From positions 1-14,727 of the forward strand of contig JAADFL010000175.1 in NCBI GenBank assembly GCA_013152945.1: a stretch of DNA of 14,727 bases, written 5' to 3'. Shown piece by piece: positions 7,801 to 14,388 of the stretch (position 1 is its first letter; every line of letters begins with the position of its first letter). The DNA comes from Deltaproteobacteria bacterium. Its GTDB lineage: Bacteria > Myxococcota_A > JAADFL01. The position numbers were made by a program, and so were the translations under genes. The notes under the pieces are model-generated. The model saw only the letters and a program-made list of their open reading frames with translations. It searched no databases and had not been told where the DNA came from.

Positions 7801-9165
7801 GTGGATGAACACACTGCAGATGCGGGTCTATTGACAAGGTTGGAGGCCTTTATGGAATCTTCGGCCAAGTTGCGGCAGGTGCCGGTAGGTTCCGCTCCTA
7901 TCAGGCCGACACCATTCGGCCGGCAGAGCGTCAAGGGCCGGAAGATACTGGTGCCGGATGTAAATCCATGTATGAGGGCTTATGTAGCAGCTTTCAGATC
8001 TGCAGGATTCGATTCCGATTTGCTCCCGGCCACTGACCTGGATTCACTGAAACTTGGCATGCTTCATTCTTCGGGAAGGGAGTGTAACCCGTATTCTTTT
8101 ATATTGGGTGATTTGATCAAGCTTTGTAACAGGTCTGACATGGAACCATCCAAGACAGCTTTTTTCGTGCCGGCTACCGATGGACCTTGCTTGTTGCCGC
8201 AATATGCGCCCGGGTACCAACTTGTTGCAAAGAAATTGGGTTTGCATGATCTATTGCTTTACAGCCCTAATTTTGCCGAGTTCAGTGAACTCGTGGGACT
8301 GAAGTCGGTTATTAGATTCTGGGAGGGCCTTGTTTCCATAGATCTGCTCCAGAAAATATTTTCTTTCAGGGAACCGGGTGAGGCAAGGAATGGAGAGGCA
8401 AGGGCAGCGTTGGAGGAAGGGCTCCTTATTGTCGATCGTGCATTTGATGGTTCTGCTGCGATGGACGATGCATTAAGGGATGCAGTGAGTCTGCTCGTCG
8501 AAGCCACGCCCAACGAATTGCCGGACGGGCCCGTAATAGGGGTGGTGGGAGATGTATTTACCAGGGCCGTGCCTGCTGCAAACGCGAACCTTGTGAGCAA
8601 ATTGCAGGAGAGAGGGTGCACGGTCTTGACTCCACCGGCCCTGTTGGACATCGGCTGGTACATGGTGGAAGAGAATGTATGGTTGGCAAGGTTGAGAGGG
8701 GAGATACTGGGGGCTCTTATTGCCAAGTTGAAGGGTACATTGCAAACATTGTTGGGCTCGAGATTGGAAGCTTTGAGCAGAGATGTTGCTCCCATTCGAA
8801 GGGAACCCGGGTTCAATCATACAAGGGCGTTGCTCGGAAACAGGCTGTGTTTCAGGATGGATACTCCTCTATCCTTGAATGTTGCCAAGGCCCTGGATTT
8901 TATCGACCAGGGATGTGACGGAGTAATAAACGCGATTTGTCACGGGTGCATGGTGGGATTGGTTTCCGAGGCAGTGTTCACAAAGATTGAAAGAGAGCAA
9001 GATGCCCCGCCCATAGTCACTCTCACCTTCGATGGTTTGCAGGAAACCAATACCGAGACCAGGCTGGATGCACTGGTCGAGTTAGCCAGGGCCAGGGCGG
9101 TAAAGAGGCGTGCCCGGGAAGGAAAAAGAAGCTTGGCTGGTTGGCTCGAAAGAGTGATAGGTTAG
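4900..9165 (+). CDS. Giant acyl-CoA dehydratase activase-like protein (double ASKHA, DUF2229 and HgdB-like regions)
   Basis: This 1421-aa protein belongs to the BadF/BadG/BcrA/HgdC ATPase superfamily, whose members use ATP to drive low-potential electrons into dehydratases, benzoyl-CoA reductases or double-cubane proteins. ASKHA domain 1 spans about 10-270 (GIDIGS 12-17, VVEIGGQDSK, cluster cysteines C137 in NDLCAAGTG and C176 in GRCAVF). ASKHA domain 2 spans about 317-580 (GIDVGS 320-325, C443 and C483). Next is C603-x2-C606-x3-C610 with C629, then a DUF2229-like part from about 675 (IGIPRALQVFD, C724) and a dehydratase-like part from about 865 (GRPYN, C944, C1024, C1062, C1097, C1347-x2-C1350). 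The whole resembles long COG1924/3580/3581-type fusions of about 1400 aa. Substrate and partner are unknown. The TTG start at 4900 lacks an SD; TTG 4918 with AGGCGG 5 nt upstream may be the true start. The GIDVGS loop of domain 2 has Cys (C329) where domain 1 has Lys (K21). Confidence 0.92.
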   Translation: MKAGGRLTCFLGIDIGSVTVKVVALDGNGRRIFAMAERSKGMPSLVLSNILSELETAQPDLEFADRVVVTGSGRALVPLAYGVVRRSEILAHARAAVDLAPQARSVVEIGGQDSKFILLDPDATIAPVRDYAFNDLCAAGTGAFLDQQAARLSLSIQELSEKAAKASRPAAVAGRCAVFAKTDMIHLQQKGVPQDEILCGLCYALARNYITTLLKGRKIEPPVLFLGGVAKNRGVVRAFVDLLGLSMDQILLVDEAKIAGALGAALIASSMDDGARVSLSALHPRGNIEEPEGERAKLVLPPRPVGIKVAVDDIKTAFLGIDVGSVSTCMALADEYGNPLATSYVRTNGRPLNALKNGLKKIFEQVQGREPEIQYVGTTGSGRQLAASVVGGDVIKDEITAQATAAVHLDPMVDTIVEIGGQDAKLILLDHGVVKDFALNRVCAAGTGSFLEEQAARLSIRVEDEFSKAASAGKKPVMLGNRCTVFMDADLIHHQQRGKSKEDLIAGLAYAVVENYIEKVAQGRRLGKRIMFLGGVAANRAVVAAFSNLQGKTVTVPSEHKVSGALGAALLAAEEWKSRDRPQTRFRGFSVSGLDVKTRTFECHGCENLCEVSSVIVGNEKPKYFGGACERYERGVDGPTPGAGLFMARNELFLNGVECLDRNGKAGDRDLSRTIGIPRALQVFDLLVFFRSLVKRIGYKPILSRQSSKSLLHKGLPMVTAEACFPVKLLFGHVRELLDAGVEKILLPTLLEVPSGPVRAGGLIQEPMRVPKDFPCLYTQSSPDLIRAGLDHDEDKILSPRMALNPRSPEWRTGLRELAQSLDVKESEVLVAADRALDDYRKFRASVAALGNEALQNKEELPVVVIIGRPYNIHDELLNLSIARKLKKLGALAVPMDLLALDKERLGPQWDSLYWRTGRDIIRATKIIRRNPDWLVIMLTGFGCGPDAFIQKYVENELEENPLLILEVDEHTADAGLLTRLEAFMESSAKLRQVPVGSAPIRPTPFGRQSVKGRKILVPDVNPCMRAYVAAFRSAGFDSDLLPATDLDSLKLGMLHSSGRECNPYSFILGDLIKLCNRSDMEPSKTAFFVPATDGPCLLPQYAPGYQLVAKKLGLHDLLLYSPNFAEFSELVGLKSVIRFWEGLVSIDLLQKIFSFREPGEARNGEARAALEEGLLIVDRAFDGSAAMDDALRDAVSLLVEATPNELPDGPVIGVVGDVFTRAVPAANANLVSKLQERGCTVLTPPALLDIGWYMVEENVWLARLRGEILGALIAKLKGTLQTLLGSRLEALSRDVAPIRREPGFNHTRALLGNRLCFRMDTPLSLNVAKALDFIDQGCDGVINAICHGCMVGLVSEAVFTKIEREQDAPPIVTLTFDGLQETNTETRLDALVELARARAVKRRAREGKRSLAGWLERVIG

Positions 9166-9280
9166 GCCCGTTGCAATAGTTTTTTCCGCATCCCGCAGGC
9201 TCTGGAAACGTGCCCCTCCTGGAGAAAATTGCACGTATTACTTCGTGGCCGCACCTTGGCGTGTCATAGATAATGACGGC
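9166..9280. other. Convergent intergenic gap
   Basis: These 115 bp separate the ends of the + strand activase gene and the - strand membrane-protein gene, so termination from both sides is expected here. The best structure is ACGTGC (9208-9213) pairing with GCACGT (9231-9236) across a 17-nt loop, with no adjoining T-run on either strand. A TTTTTT run at 9180-9185 has no GC-rich hairpin before it. I therefore call no terminator. Confidence 0.3.
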
Positions 9281-9919
9281 CTACATTCCTATCTGGACCG
9301 GTCCCGGGCTTATCAGGGTCGGCAGGCCTATGTACAGGGCGGTCAAGAGATACAGGTTCACGAGAAAAAACCAGATAGGCAGGAACCAGCCCCAAAACCT
9401 GAAAGAAATTCCACCGACTTGTCCGTCCGCATCTTTTGGATAGCGAAGTATTTCTTTTCCGTCCGGACTTTCCAGGGGCTCTCCGATCCAATACTTGCTG
9501 GCCTGGGAAAAAATACCTGAATCCATTATGCCCAGTTCTCTTTCAAGCCAGCGCAGTTGAAAATAATGTAATCTTTGGCTCATTTGAAATCTCATTGTCA
9601 AGGCGGCCCATGTTACGGAGGCGAACATGCCGGTAACAGGTAACAGGAACGGAAGAACCCGGAGATCAATGAACGTCCAGCCCCCAGTGAATGAAAAATC
9701 CCAGAAATTCATGACTACTGGAAAGGCTATAAGCAACGCAAGATTGAAGAATAGGAACGCGGCCCGAGTGCGGTCAAGCCTTGTAGTCAGGCTTTCGAGC
9801 GCCTTGACAGCCGTATTAAATTGTTCGAGTCTCAATTTTTCAAGCTTGTTTTTGTCCATGATATTAATGGAATCACTTGGTTCATGTTTCTGTTTTTTTT
9901 CTTCCGCCATTTTATCCAT
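9281..9919 (-). CDS. Unknown three-TM membrane protein
   Basis: I do not recognise this 212-aa protein with confidence. It has a hydrophilic N-terminus with a charged, probably helical segment (about 22-50), then hydrophobic segments at about 52-72, 86-108 and 175-200. Between the second and third lies a conserved-looking amphipathic stretch (MRFQMSQRLHYFQLRWLERELG, about 109-130) followed by a polar loop. The layout recalls small RipA-like bacterial membrane proteins, but that is a weak resemblance. The first ATG (9919) has GGG directly before it, too close for a normal SD. The ATG three codons on (9910) has GGGATGG 5 nt upstream and may be the real start. It converges with the activase gene and has a dyad over its putative promoter (9928-9952). 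The open frame, membrane pattern and upstream signals support a real gene. Confidence 0.75.
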   Translation of the reverse strand: MDKMAEEKKQKHEPSDSINIMDKNKLEKLRLEQFNTAVKALESLTTRLDRTRAAFLFFNLALLIAFPVVMNFWDFSFTGGWTFIDLRVLPFLLPVTGMFASVTWAALTMRFQMSQRLHYFQLRWLERELGIMDSGIFSQASKYWIGEPLESPDGKEILRYPKDADGQVGGISFRFWGWFLPIWFFLVNLYLLTALYIGLPTLISPGPVQIGM

Positions 9920-9927
9920 CCCAAAGA

Positions 9928-9952
9928 GTTAATTACTTATAAAGTAATCAAC
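9928..9952. promoter_or_regulatory. 25-bp near-perfect dyad, operator-like
   Basis: GTT (9928-9930) and ATTACTT (9932-9938) are mirrored by AAGTAAT (9942-9948) and AAC (9950-9952) around the central ATA. Only the pair 9931/9949 fails to match. The dyad ends 8 bp before the first ATG of the - strand membrane-protein gene and covers its best -10 box, the usual place for a repressor operator. It is AT-rich with a 3-nt centre and no T-tract after it, so it is not a good terminator. The protein that binds it, if any, is not in view. Confidence 0.45.
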
Positions 9953-9967
9953 TAAATATCCGCTCAA
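9938..9967 (-). promoter_or_regulatory. Candidate sigma70 promoter of the three-TM protein gene
   Basis: Read on the - strand, TTGAGC (9967-9962) and TTTATA (9943-9938) are separated by 18 nt and resemble -35 and -10 boxes. Transcription would begin about 12 nt before the first ATG. The -10 lies inside the 25-bp dyad. Both boxes deviate from consensus, so this is tentative. Confidence 0.35.
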
Positions 9968-10143
9968 TCAGCATGCATTTTCAGACTAATAGATAACAAA
10001 AATCCCTGATTCGGTCAATTTATCGGATCTTGGTATAAAAATAGGCTGAAGGCAGTTCCCCGGTCAGTCAGGACCAATTACGAATCACTTTTTCCTTTTT
10101 TTGAAGACTTTTAAGTAAAAGAAAACCTGGGACAAGATTACGG

Positions 10144-11073
10144 TCAGTACTCAATCTCGGATGAGATAGCCCTGTGATCCGAAGGAAATTGCGGCCCGTC
10201 GCCGTACATGAAGAGGTCTGCAGACCACTTGGCGCATGTCCATTTTGTTCCCTTACCTGCGAGAAAGATGTGATCTATTCTCTCGGCCGGGTCGTATTCA
10301 GGTGCCGGGTCTTGGTTTGTTGGTGTCTTTTTTTCAAGGGCAAGGTCGAATGCGTCGATAAGTTTCAAACCAGTACCCGGCCGATTTTCCGATTTTCCTG
10401 TAGTTAGTATGGAGTAGGCTTTTGAAGTCGGGGTGGAGTTGAAATCGCCGGTCACGATCAAGGGCATTTCCTTGTCGTAAGGAGTAAGCCTTTCAAGGAT
10501 CAATGGTGCGCTTTTTTCCTGACTTGGCGAATTGTTGTCCACGTGAGTGGTTAAAAAAAGAATCTTACTGCCGGATATTTTATCTACAAGTTCGGCCATT
10601 GCAGCAAGTCTGGGTAATTGTCCTCCCTCTGCGAAACCGGCTGACCATGGTTCGTCCGGAGTGGGACTCAACCAAAAAAAATGCTTGTCCACCAAGGTGA
10701 ACCTGTCGGCTCTGAATAAAATGGTAGCATCCGGGTAGTCTGTGAATCCCATTGGGCCGGGCTCGGAACCCTTGTAGTAAATCGCCTTGAAACCGGGGTG
10801 AAGTTTCAGGATCTTGTCGACCTCATCCGGCCAGGTAAGTTCTTGCAGCCCAATCAGGTCGGGATCGTTTCTATCGAATATGTCTTTGAAGTAAGCAAGT
10901 CTTTCCTCGAAGGGAGGATAGCTTTGGTCACAGAATGAACAAAGAATATTGAAAGTCATGACTTTCAGAGATGTCCTTTGATCTTCCGAGTTGCCGCAAC
11001 CGAGTGTTGTCATCAAAAAGACCGTTGTTATGACACCAAATACATAATCGTGTAAGTGGTATTGATTTTTCAT
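10144..11073 (-). CDS. Predicted lipoprotein, endonuclease/exonuclease/phosphatase (EEP) family
   Basis: This 309-aa protein has an N-terminal export signal (hydrophobic 11-25) ending MTTLGC. C26 fits the general lipobox pattern, though Thr instead of Leu at -3 is less usual. The mature part has the EEP fold landmarks in order: MTFNIL (N42), GLQE (E78), THVDN (H177), TGDFNSTP (D210, N212), IDHIF (D267, H268) and SDHRA (D299, H300). All Mg-dependent catalytic positions appear present, so it should be an active phosphodiesterase or phosphatase outside the cytoplasmic membrane. The substrate could be nucleic acid, an inositol phosphate or a phospholipid head group and cannot be told. The frame extends to a TTG at 11109, but ATG 11073 gives the normal signal-peptide start and has a purine stretch (AGGAAAA) some distance upstream. 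It lies 206 bp after the charged protein gene. Confidence 0.88.
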   Translation of the reverse strand: MKNQYHLHDYVFGVITTVFLMTTLGCGNSEDQRTSLKVMTFNILCSFCDQSYPPFEERLAYFKDIFDRNDPDLIGLQELTWPDEVDKILKLHPGFKAIYYKGSEPGPMGFTDYPDATILFRADRFTLVDKHFFWLSPTPDEPWSAGFAEGGQLPRLAAMAELVDKISGSKILFLTTHVDNNSPSQEKSAPLILERLTPYDKEMPLIVTGDFNSTPTSKAYSILTTGKSENRPGTGLKLIDAFDLALEKKTPTNQDPAPEYDPAERIDHIFLAGKGTKWTCAKWSADLFMYGDGPQFPSDHRAISSEIEY

Positions 11074-11162
11074 AGAAATAATTTTCCTACTGTGGAAGTA
11101 GATAATCAAGCAAAAGTTTTCTCTGGTTGTGCTGAGCCCTGGGGGGTAACGATTGGGTACAT

Positions 11163-11229
11163 CCAGGAAGGAGTTTGTGAGTACATATTTTTAATTCGGT
11201 TTTATTGGCGTGAAAAACCCGAATCCTGG
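11163..11229. repeat. Nested inverted repeat in the intergenic gap
   Basis: An inner stem pairs ATTCGGTTTT (11194-11203) with AAAACCCGAAT (11214-11224), leaving one bulged C and a loop of about 10 nt. Directly outside its right arm, TCCTGG (11224-11229) is complementary to CCAGGA (11163-11168), which is separated from the left arm by about 25 nt. It sits between the charged protein gene (ends 11280) and the lipoprotein gene (starts 11073), so on the - strand it lies in the 3' UTR of the first or the leader of the second. No T-run follows the inner stem on the - strand, so it is not a standard intrinsic terminator. Confidence 0.35.
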
Positions 11230-11279
11230 TAATTGATTTACTTGTACGGTTGGTTACGATTCCGCTTGTAACGAGCCAT

Positions 11280-11939
11280 CTAGCTGTCTTGATTCTGCCC
11301 CAAGTCGTTCGCTTTGCTTGGTAAATCATTTTCTTCAATGGCGTGGGCTTGTTCACTCTTGTCCGAAGTAATTGCTTCGTTGCCTTTTTCATCTTCTTTT
11401 TGTTCCTGCTGTTCCTGCTCTTCTTCTTCCGGATAACGGTCTGGATCCCAGCCCCAGGACAATAGAACTTCCCGAACAGGTACAACCTGTATTATTTTAT
11501 TGAGTTCAATATAACAAAGGTACAAAACCACTTTTTCAGGAGGATATTTCGAGAGGAGCATTTCAGCCGCTTCCTTTACCCTTGGAAAAGGTGCACTCTT
11601 TGTAAAATTCATATCCTCGGTATAACCGTTCTGATGCCGGACTTCCATGAAGTCGAGAAAATCGGATAGCATTTCTGGAGTTTTTGCCAGGTGGTTCCTG
11701 ATCACCTCCTCGCTGAAACGGTCCAAGTCTTCTTCGGATAATTTTTTCTTGGCTGCTGAAACCAGTTTTTTCTGTTCTTCTTCTTTTGATGCCAACCTGG
11801 TTCGCAATGATTTCCGCTTTTTCTTTTTTTTTGCTCCTGAAACGCCCAGGATAGCCATCCTCAGTTTCCTTGGGGAGTCTTCGAATACATTCTTGAAAAT
11901 TTCGTCAGGCATCAATTCAATGAGTTGGTACGGCTTCAT
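11280..11939 (-). CDS. Unknown highly charged soluble protein
   Basis: I do not recognise this 219-aa protein. Residues 1-35 form a hydrophobic/charged helical start (YQLIELMPDEIFKNVFEDSP), followed by a lysine run (AKKKKKRKS, about 36-44) and a charged helix (EEEQKKL...). A compact, predicted helical core follows at about 70-170 (VIRNHLAKTPEMLSDFLDFM, VVLYLCYIELNKIIQVVPV, SWGWDPDRYPE). The last 50 residues are a disordered Glu/Gln/Asp-rich tail beginning EEEEQEQQEQKEDE. There is no signal peptide or membrane segment. The ATG at 11939 has AAGGAG with a 6-7-nt spacer, so it is translated well. It begins 40 bp after the transketolase stop with no terminator between, so it probably shares that transcript. 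The basic patch beside an acidic tail is compatible with nucleic-acid or protein binding, but that is only a guess. Confidence 0.8.
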   Translation of the reverse strand: MKPYQLIELMPDEIFKNVFEDSPRKLRMAILGVSGAKKKKKRKSLRTRLASKEEEQKKLVSAAKKKLSEEDLDRFSEEVIRNHLAKTPEMLSDFLDFMEVRHQNGYTEDMNFTKSAPFPRVKEAAEMLLSKYPPEKVVLYLCYIELNKIIQVVPVREVLLSWGWDPDRYPEEEEQEQQEQKEDEKGNEAITSDKSEQAHAIEENDLPSKANDLGQNQDS

Positions 11940-11979
11940 TTCAACTCCTTTGCTGTTTGTCGGCTGGATGACCGTTGCA

Positions 11980-14388
11980 TCACATGTTATGCTTTGCTTC
12001 GATCATTTTTGCATAATCCAGGACCGCCTCGAGCTGTGCCTTTGCGTGCATTCCCGCTTCTTCCATTACCTTGTGGGCTTGGCCGGAACCAAGGTAGTGG
12101 CCATGCCGGAATGGAAACAATGTTCTTTTCCTGCCTTCGTACCCCGTTATCCACTTGTACATGGTGGGCAGAGTCAGGCCTGTTATTCCCATTGCTTCCA
12201 TTGATAGTTCTTCCGGGTAGATTTCTCGCTGTTTTTCTTCAGGTAACAGGTCAAACAGTTCAGCACTGGAGACGTAGAAGACATTCAGATTCAGGCCCTT
12301 TTTGTCAAGTTCGGGAAGAACCTCCTGAACAAAGGCAAGAGCTGCGCCGCTGCCTTGCAATACGATTGTGCCGTTATATTGTTTGGCACTCATATCGGCT
12401 CTTCTCAATGCATATAGTCCTGTTATGCAATCCGTGGCCGGGGCAATATTCAGAGCCGTTCTGTCCGGCACGATCTCTCCCGGCCTGGTAACAAAGGGGG
12501 CAAGGATGGCCGGTCTTTTTTTCAATCCCTCCACAACCAAAGACCAAATCTCAGCCGGATCGAAGGGTGTCAACGTTATGACAACTCCCCTTGGAAAATT
12601 ACCGGACAGGAGTTGTAGGTTCTGCGGGTCAGCGTGTGTAGGCCCGTCTTCACCGGTCTTGATTCCGGTATGGGCATTGACCATAACCCAGGTGCTGTAG
12701 GGTTTATTATTGTAATTGCTTTTTGCCTGTTGTCCGATTCCGTGCAGCCTTGCGGGAACATGTTCCATTGCAGCTATGAATGCACCATAACTGGATGATA
12801 CCCCAATGTGTCGGCCATATGACGATACGCCGCCCATAATGCCGCCCATGGCATCTTCGCATATCCCACCCATTGCCACCAGCCTTGCCTCTGGATTGTC
12901 CACAGAGTTGAAGAAGCCTTTTTCTCCAAAGCCCTCACCTGCAAGCTTGATACTGGTCGAGCCCAAAAGATCCGCTGCGGCGGCTAAAAAGCCGCCGTTG
13001 GATTCATTGTTCAAGTAGTTCAAGACTTTTCCCAAAGTAGCTCTCAAAGTTGTCTTGGTTCCCGGGGCTATTTTAAGTTCTTCGGGAACCAGCTCTGACC
13101 GTATTTCTTTTTTTTCATAAAGGACTTCAATATTCGGTGCTTTTTCTCTCGGCGATCTGGATTTCTCCTTTAATCTTTTAATGGATTCTTCCAATCTTTC
13201 TGCTGCGAATCGTGCCAATTCGGAATGTTCTTCGATGAACCGGCGAATCATCATGAGTGTATCATAGAAACACTTCTCCACTTCCTCTGCAGTCGGCGTT
13301 CCTTCCAGTTTCGGGCATTGGTACCCGGATACTTCCTGGAACTCGCCGACACTGTACTTGAAGTATCCTTCAGACATGAAGTGATGCCCGGCACCGTGGG
13401 AATCCTTCCCCTCGATGCCATAGCGCCAGCCCTTGACGGTGCGGTAGACCACAGCGGTCGGTTGGTGATTGTCTATTGATGCTGCAAGCACCTGTGCGGC
13501 CAAGACCTGTTTGAAGTCCTTACCGTCCGGAACCATGATTACGTTCCAGTCATGTAGATATGATAACTCTGCTGGATCCCATTGGACGTATTCGCCGGGT
13601 TGTGTCCCATCCCTGCATACCCTGTTCGAGTCGATGGATGCTTGGTTGAAGTCAATATGCATCACCAGGTTTCCCAGCCTGGCTGCTGAAGCAGCCGCCA
13701 TGCCCTCGGACACTCTGCCCGGTGTCATTCCGCCTTCTCCTTCGATCATATTGACCATGGGTGGGTTGTTCCCAAAATAGTCGAGTGCCCCAAGAGCTAA
13801 ACCAATACCTGATGTAACACCTATTCCTGAAGCACCTGTGGCTACTTTGACGAATGGAACCAGAGGGGTCGGGTGACCATCTAGGGGCTTTGCATTCAAG
13901 CTTTTGAATAATGGAGTTTCTTGAGTCGGATTTCTCCTGAAACCCAACAGGTCTTCAAGACGCAGTCTTTTGTTGATGTCGGCCGGTAGTAGGTTGCTGT
14001 TACCGGCTCTTACCAATTCATCCCTCAAGGCCCAGGCGGCATATAATCCCATAGCCTTGTGCCCTGCAGCATAACAGAGCAGGTCTGCACTTGGCTCATC
14101 AGGGTCGGTAATGTTGTAGTCCATGTTCTCGAAAATCAGGGATTCGACAATTCTGCCTGATGAAATAGATCCGCCGGGATGCCCTGATGTGGGTACGAAG
14201 TTATATAGGACACCGCATAGTGTCCTATAGAGCATATCGATTTCTTCCAGCAGTGCCAGCTTTTCATCATCGATTTTTCCCATCAACTCCGAGGCAACTT
14301 TGGTTATATCAAGCCACAGTGATCTGCGGTTCTTCAGTTCCACGACCTGGTGGGATCTGCTGGAAATATCGAATGCAGTTTTTTTCAT
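11980..14388 (-). CDS. Long, divergent transketolase-like thiamine-diphosphate enzyme
   Basis: The family moves two-carbon ketol units between sugar phosphates using thiamine diphosphate and Mg. At 802 aa this protein is clearly longer than usual transketolase (about 660). Its order is an N-terminal ThDP domain with SGHPGGS (68-74), GHK (109-111), GASGIGVTSGIGLALG, and a ThDP motif GEG (217-219) ending in DFN (246-248). A pyrimidine-binding domain follows with the catalytic Glu in GGICED (E511), H573, and GEDGPTH (579-585). The C-terminal domain has GTIVLQGSGAAL (about 673-684) and a final RHGHYLGSG. Extra length lies mainly in a helical linker near 365-440. The start is ATG 14388 with AAGGAG about 6 nt upstream, not the 15-codon-longer frame at 14433. 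GEG instead of GDG is unusual, though Glu could still bind Mg. The exact substrate is uncertain; a related C2- or alpha-keto-acid-transferring enzyme is possible. Confidence 0.9.
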   Translation of the reverse strand: MKKTAFDISSRSHQVVELKNRRSLWLDITKVASELMGKIDDEKLALLEEIDMLYRTLCGVLYNFVPTSGHPGGSISSGRIVESLIFENMDYNITDPDEPSADLLCYAAGHKAMGLYAAWALRDELVRAGNSNLLPADINKRLRLEDLLGFRRNPTQETPLFKSLNAKPLDGHPTPLVPFVKVATGASGIGVTSGIGLALGALDYFGNNPPMVNMIEGEGGMTPGRVSEGMAAASAARLGNLVMHIDFNQASIDSNRVCRDGTQPGEYVQWDPAELSYLHDWNVIMVPDGKDFKQVLAAQVLAASIDNHQPTAVVYRTVKGWRYGIEGKDSHGAGHHFMSEGYFKYSVGEFQEVSGYQCPKLEGTPTAEEVEKCFYDTLMMIRRFIEEHSELARFAAERLEESIKRLKEKSRSPREKAPNIEVLYEKKEIRSELVPEELKIAPGTKTTLRATLGKVLNYLNNESNGGFLAAAADLLGSTSIKLAGEGFGEKGFFNSVDNPEARLVAMGGICEDAMGGIMGGVSSYGRHIGVSSSYGAFIAAMEHVPARLHGIGQQAKSNYNNKPYSTWVMVNAHTGIKTGEDGPTHADPQNLQLLSGNFPRGVVITLTPFDPAEIWSLVVEGLKKRPAILAPFVTRPGEIVPDRTALNIAPATDCITGLYALRRADMSAKQYNGTIVLQGSGAALAFVQEVLPELDKKGLNLNVFYVSSAELFDLLPEEKQREIYPEELSMEAMGITGLTLPTMYKWITGYEGRKRTLFPFRHGHYLGSGQAHKVMEEAGMHAKAQLEAVLDYAKMIEAKHNM

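Noticed and set aside
8259-8816. A 185-codon open frame on the - strand within the activase gene
   Set aside because: It is antisense to a continuous conserved coding region, and its Ser/Asn-rich composition is typical of an antisense shadow.
9208-9236. Inverted repeat ACGTGC/GCACGT in the convergent gap, as a bidirectional terminator
   Set aside because: The stem is only 6 bp with a 17-nt loop and no T-run adjoins it on either strand.
10061-10076. GGTC/GACC hairpin before T-runs (10088-10101), as a terminator on the + strand
   Set aside because: The stem is only 4 bp, the T-runs begin well downstream of it, and no + strand gene ends nearby.
11087-11485. A 132-codon open frame on the - strand rich in Lys and Arg
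   Set aside because: It overlaps the acidic tail of the 11280-11939 gene in another frame, reading its GAA/GAG-rich repeats as AAG/AGA. It has no SD or family resemblance.
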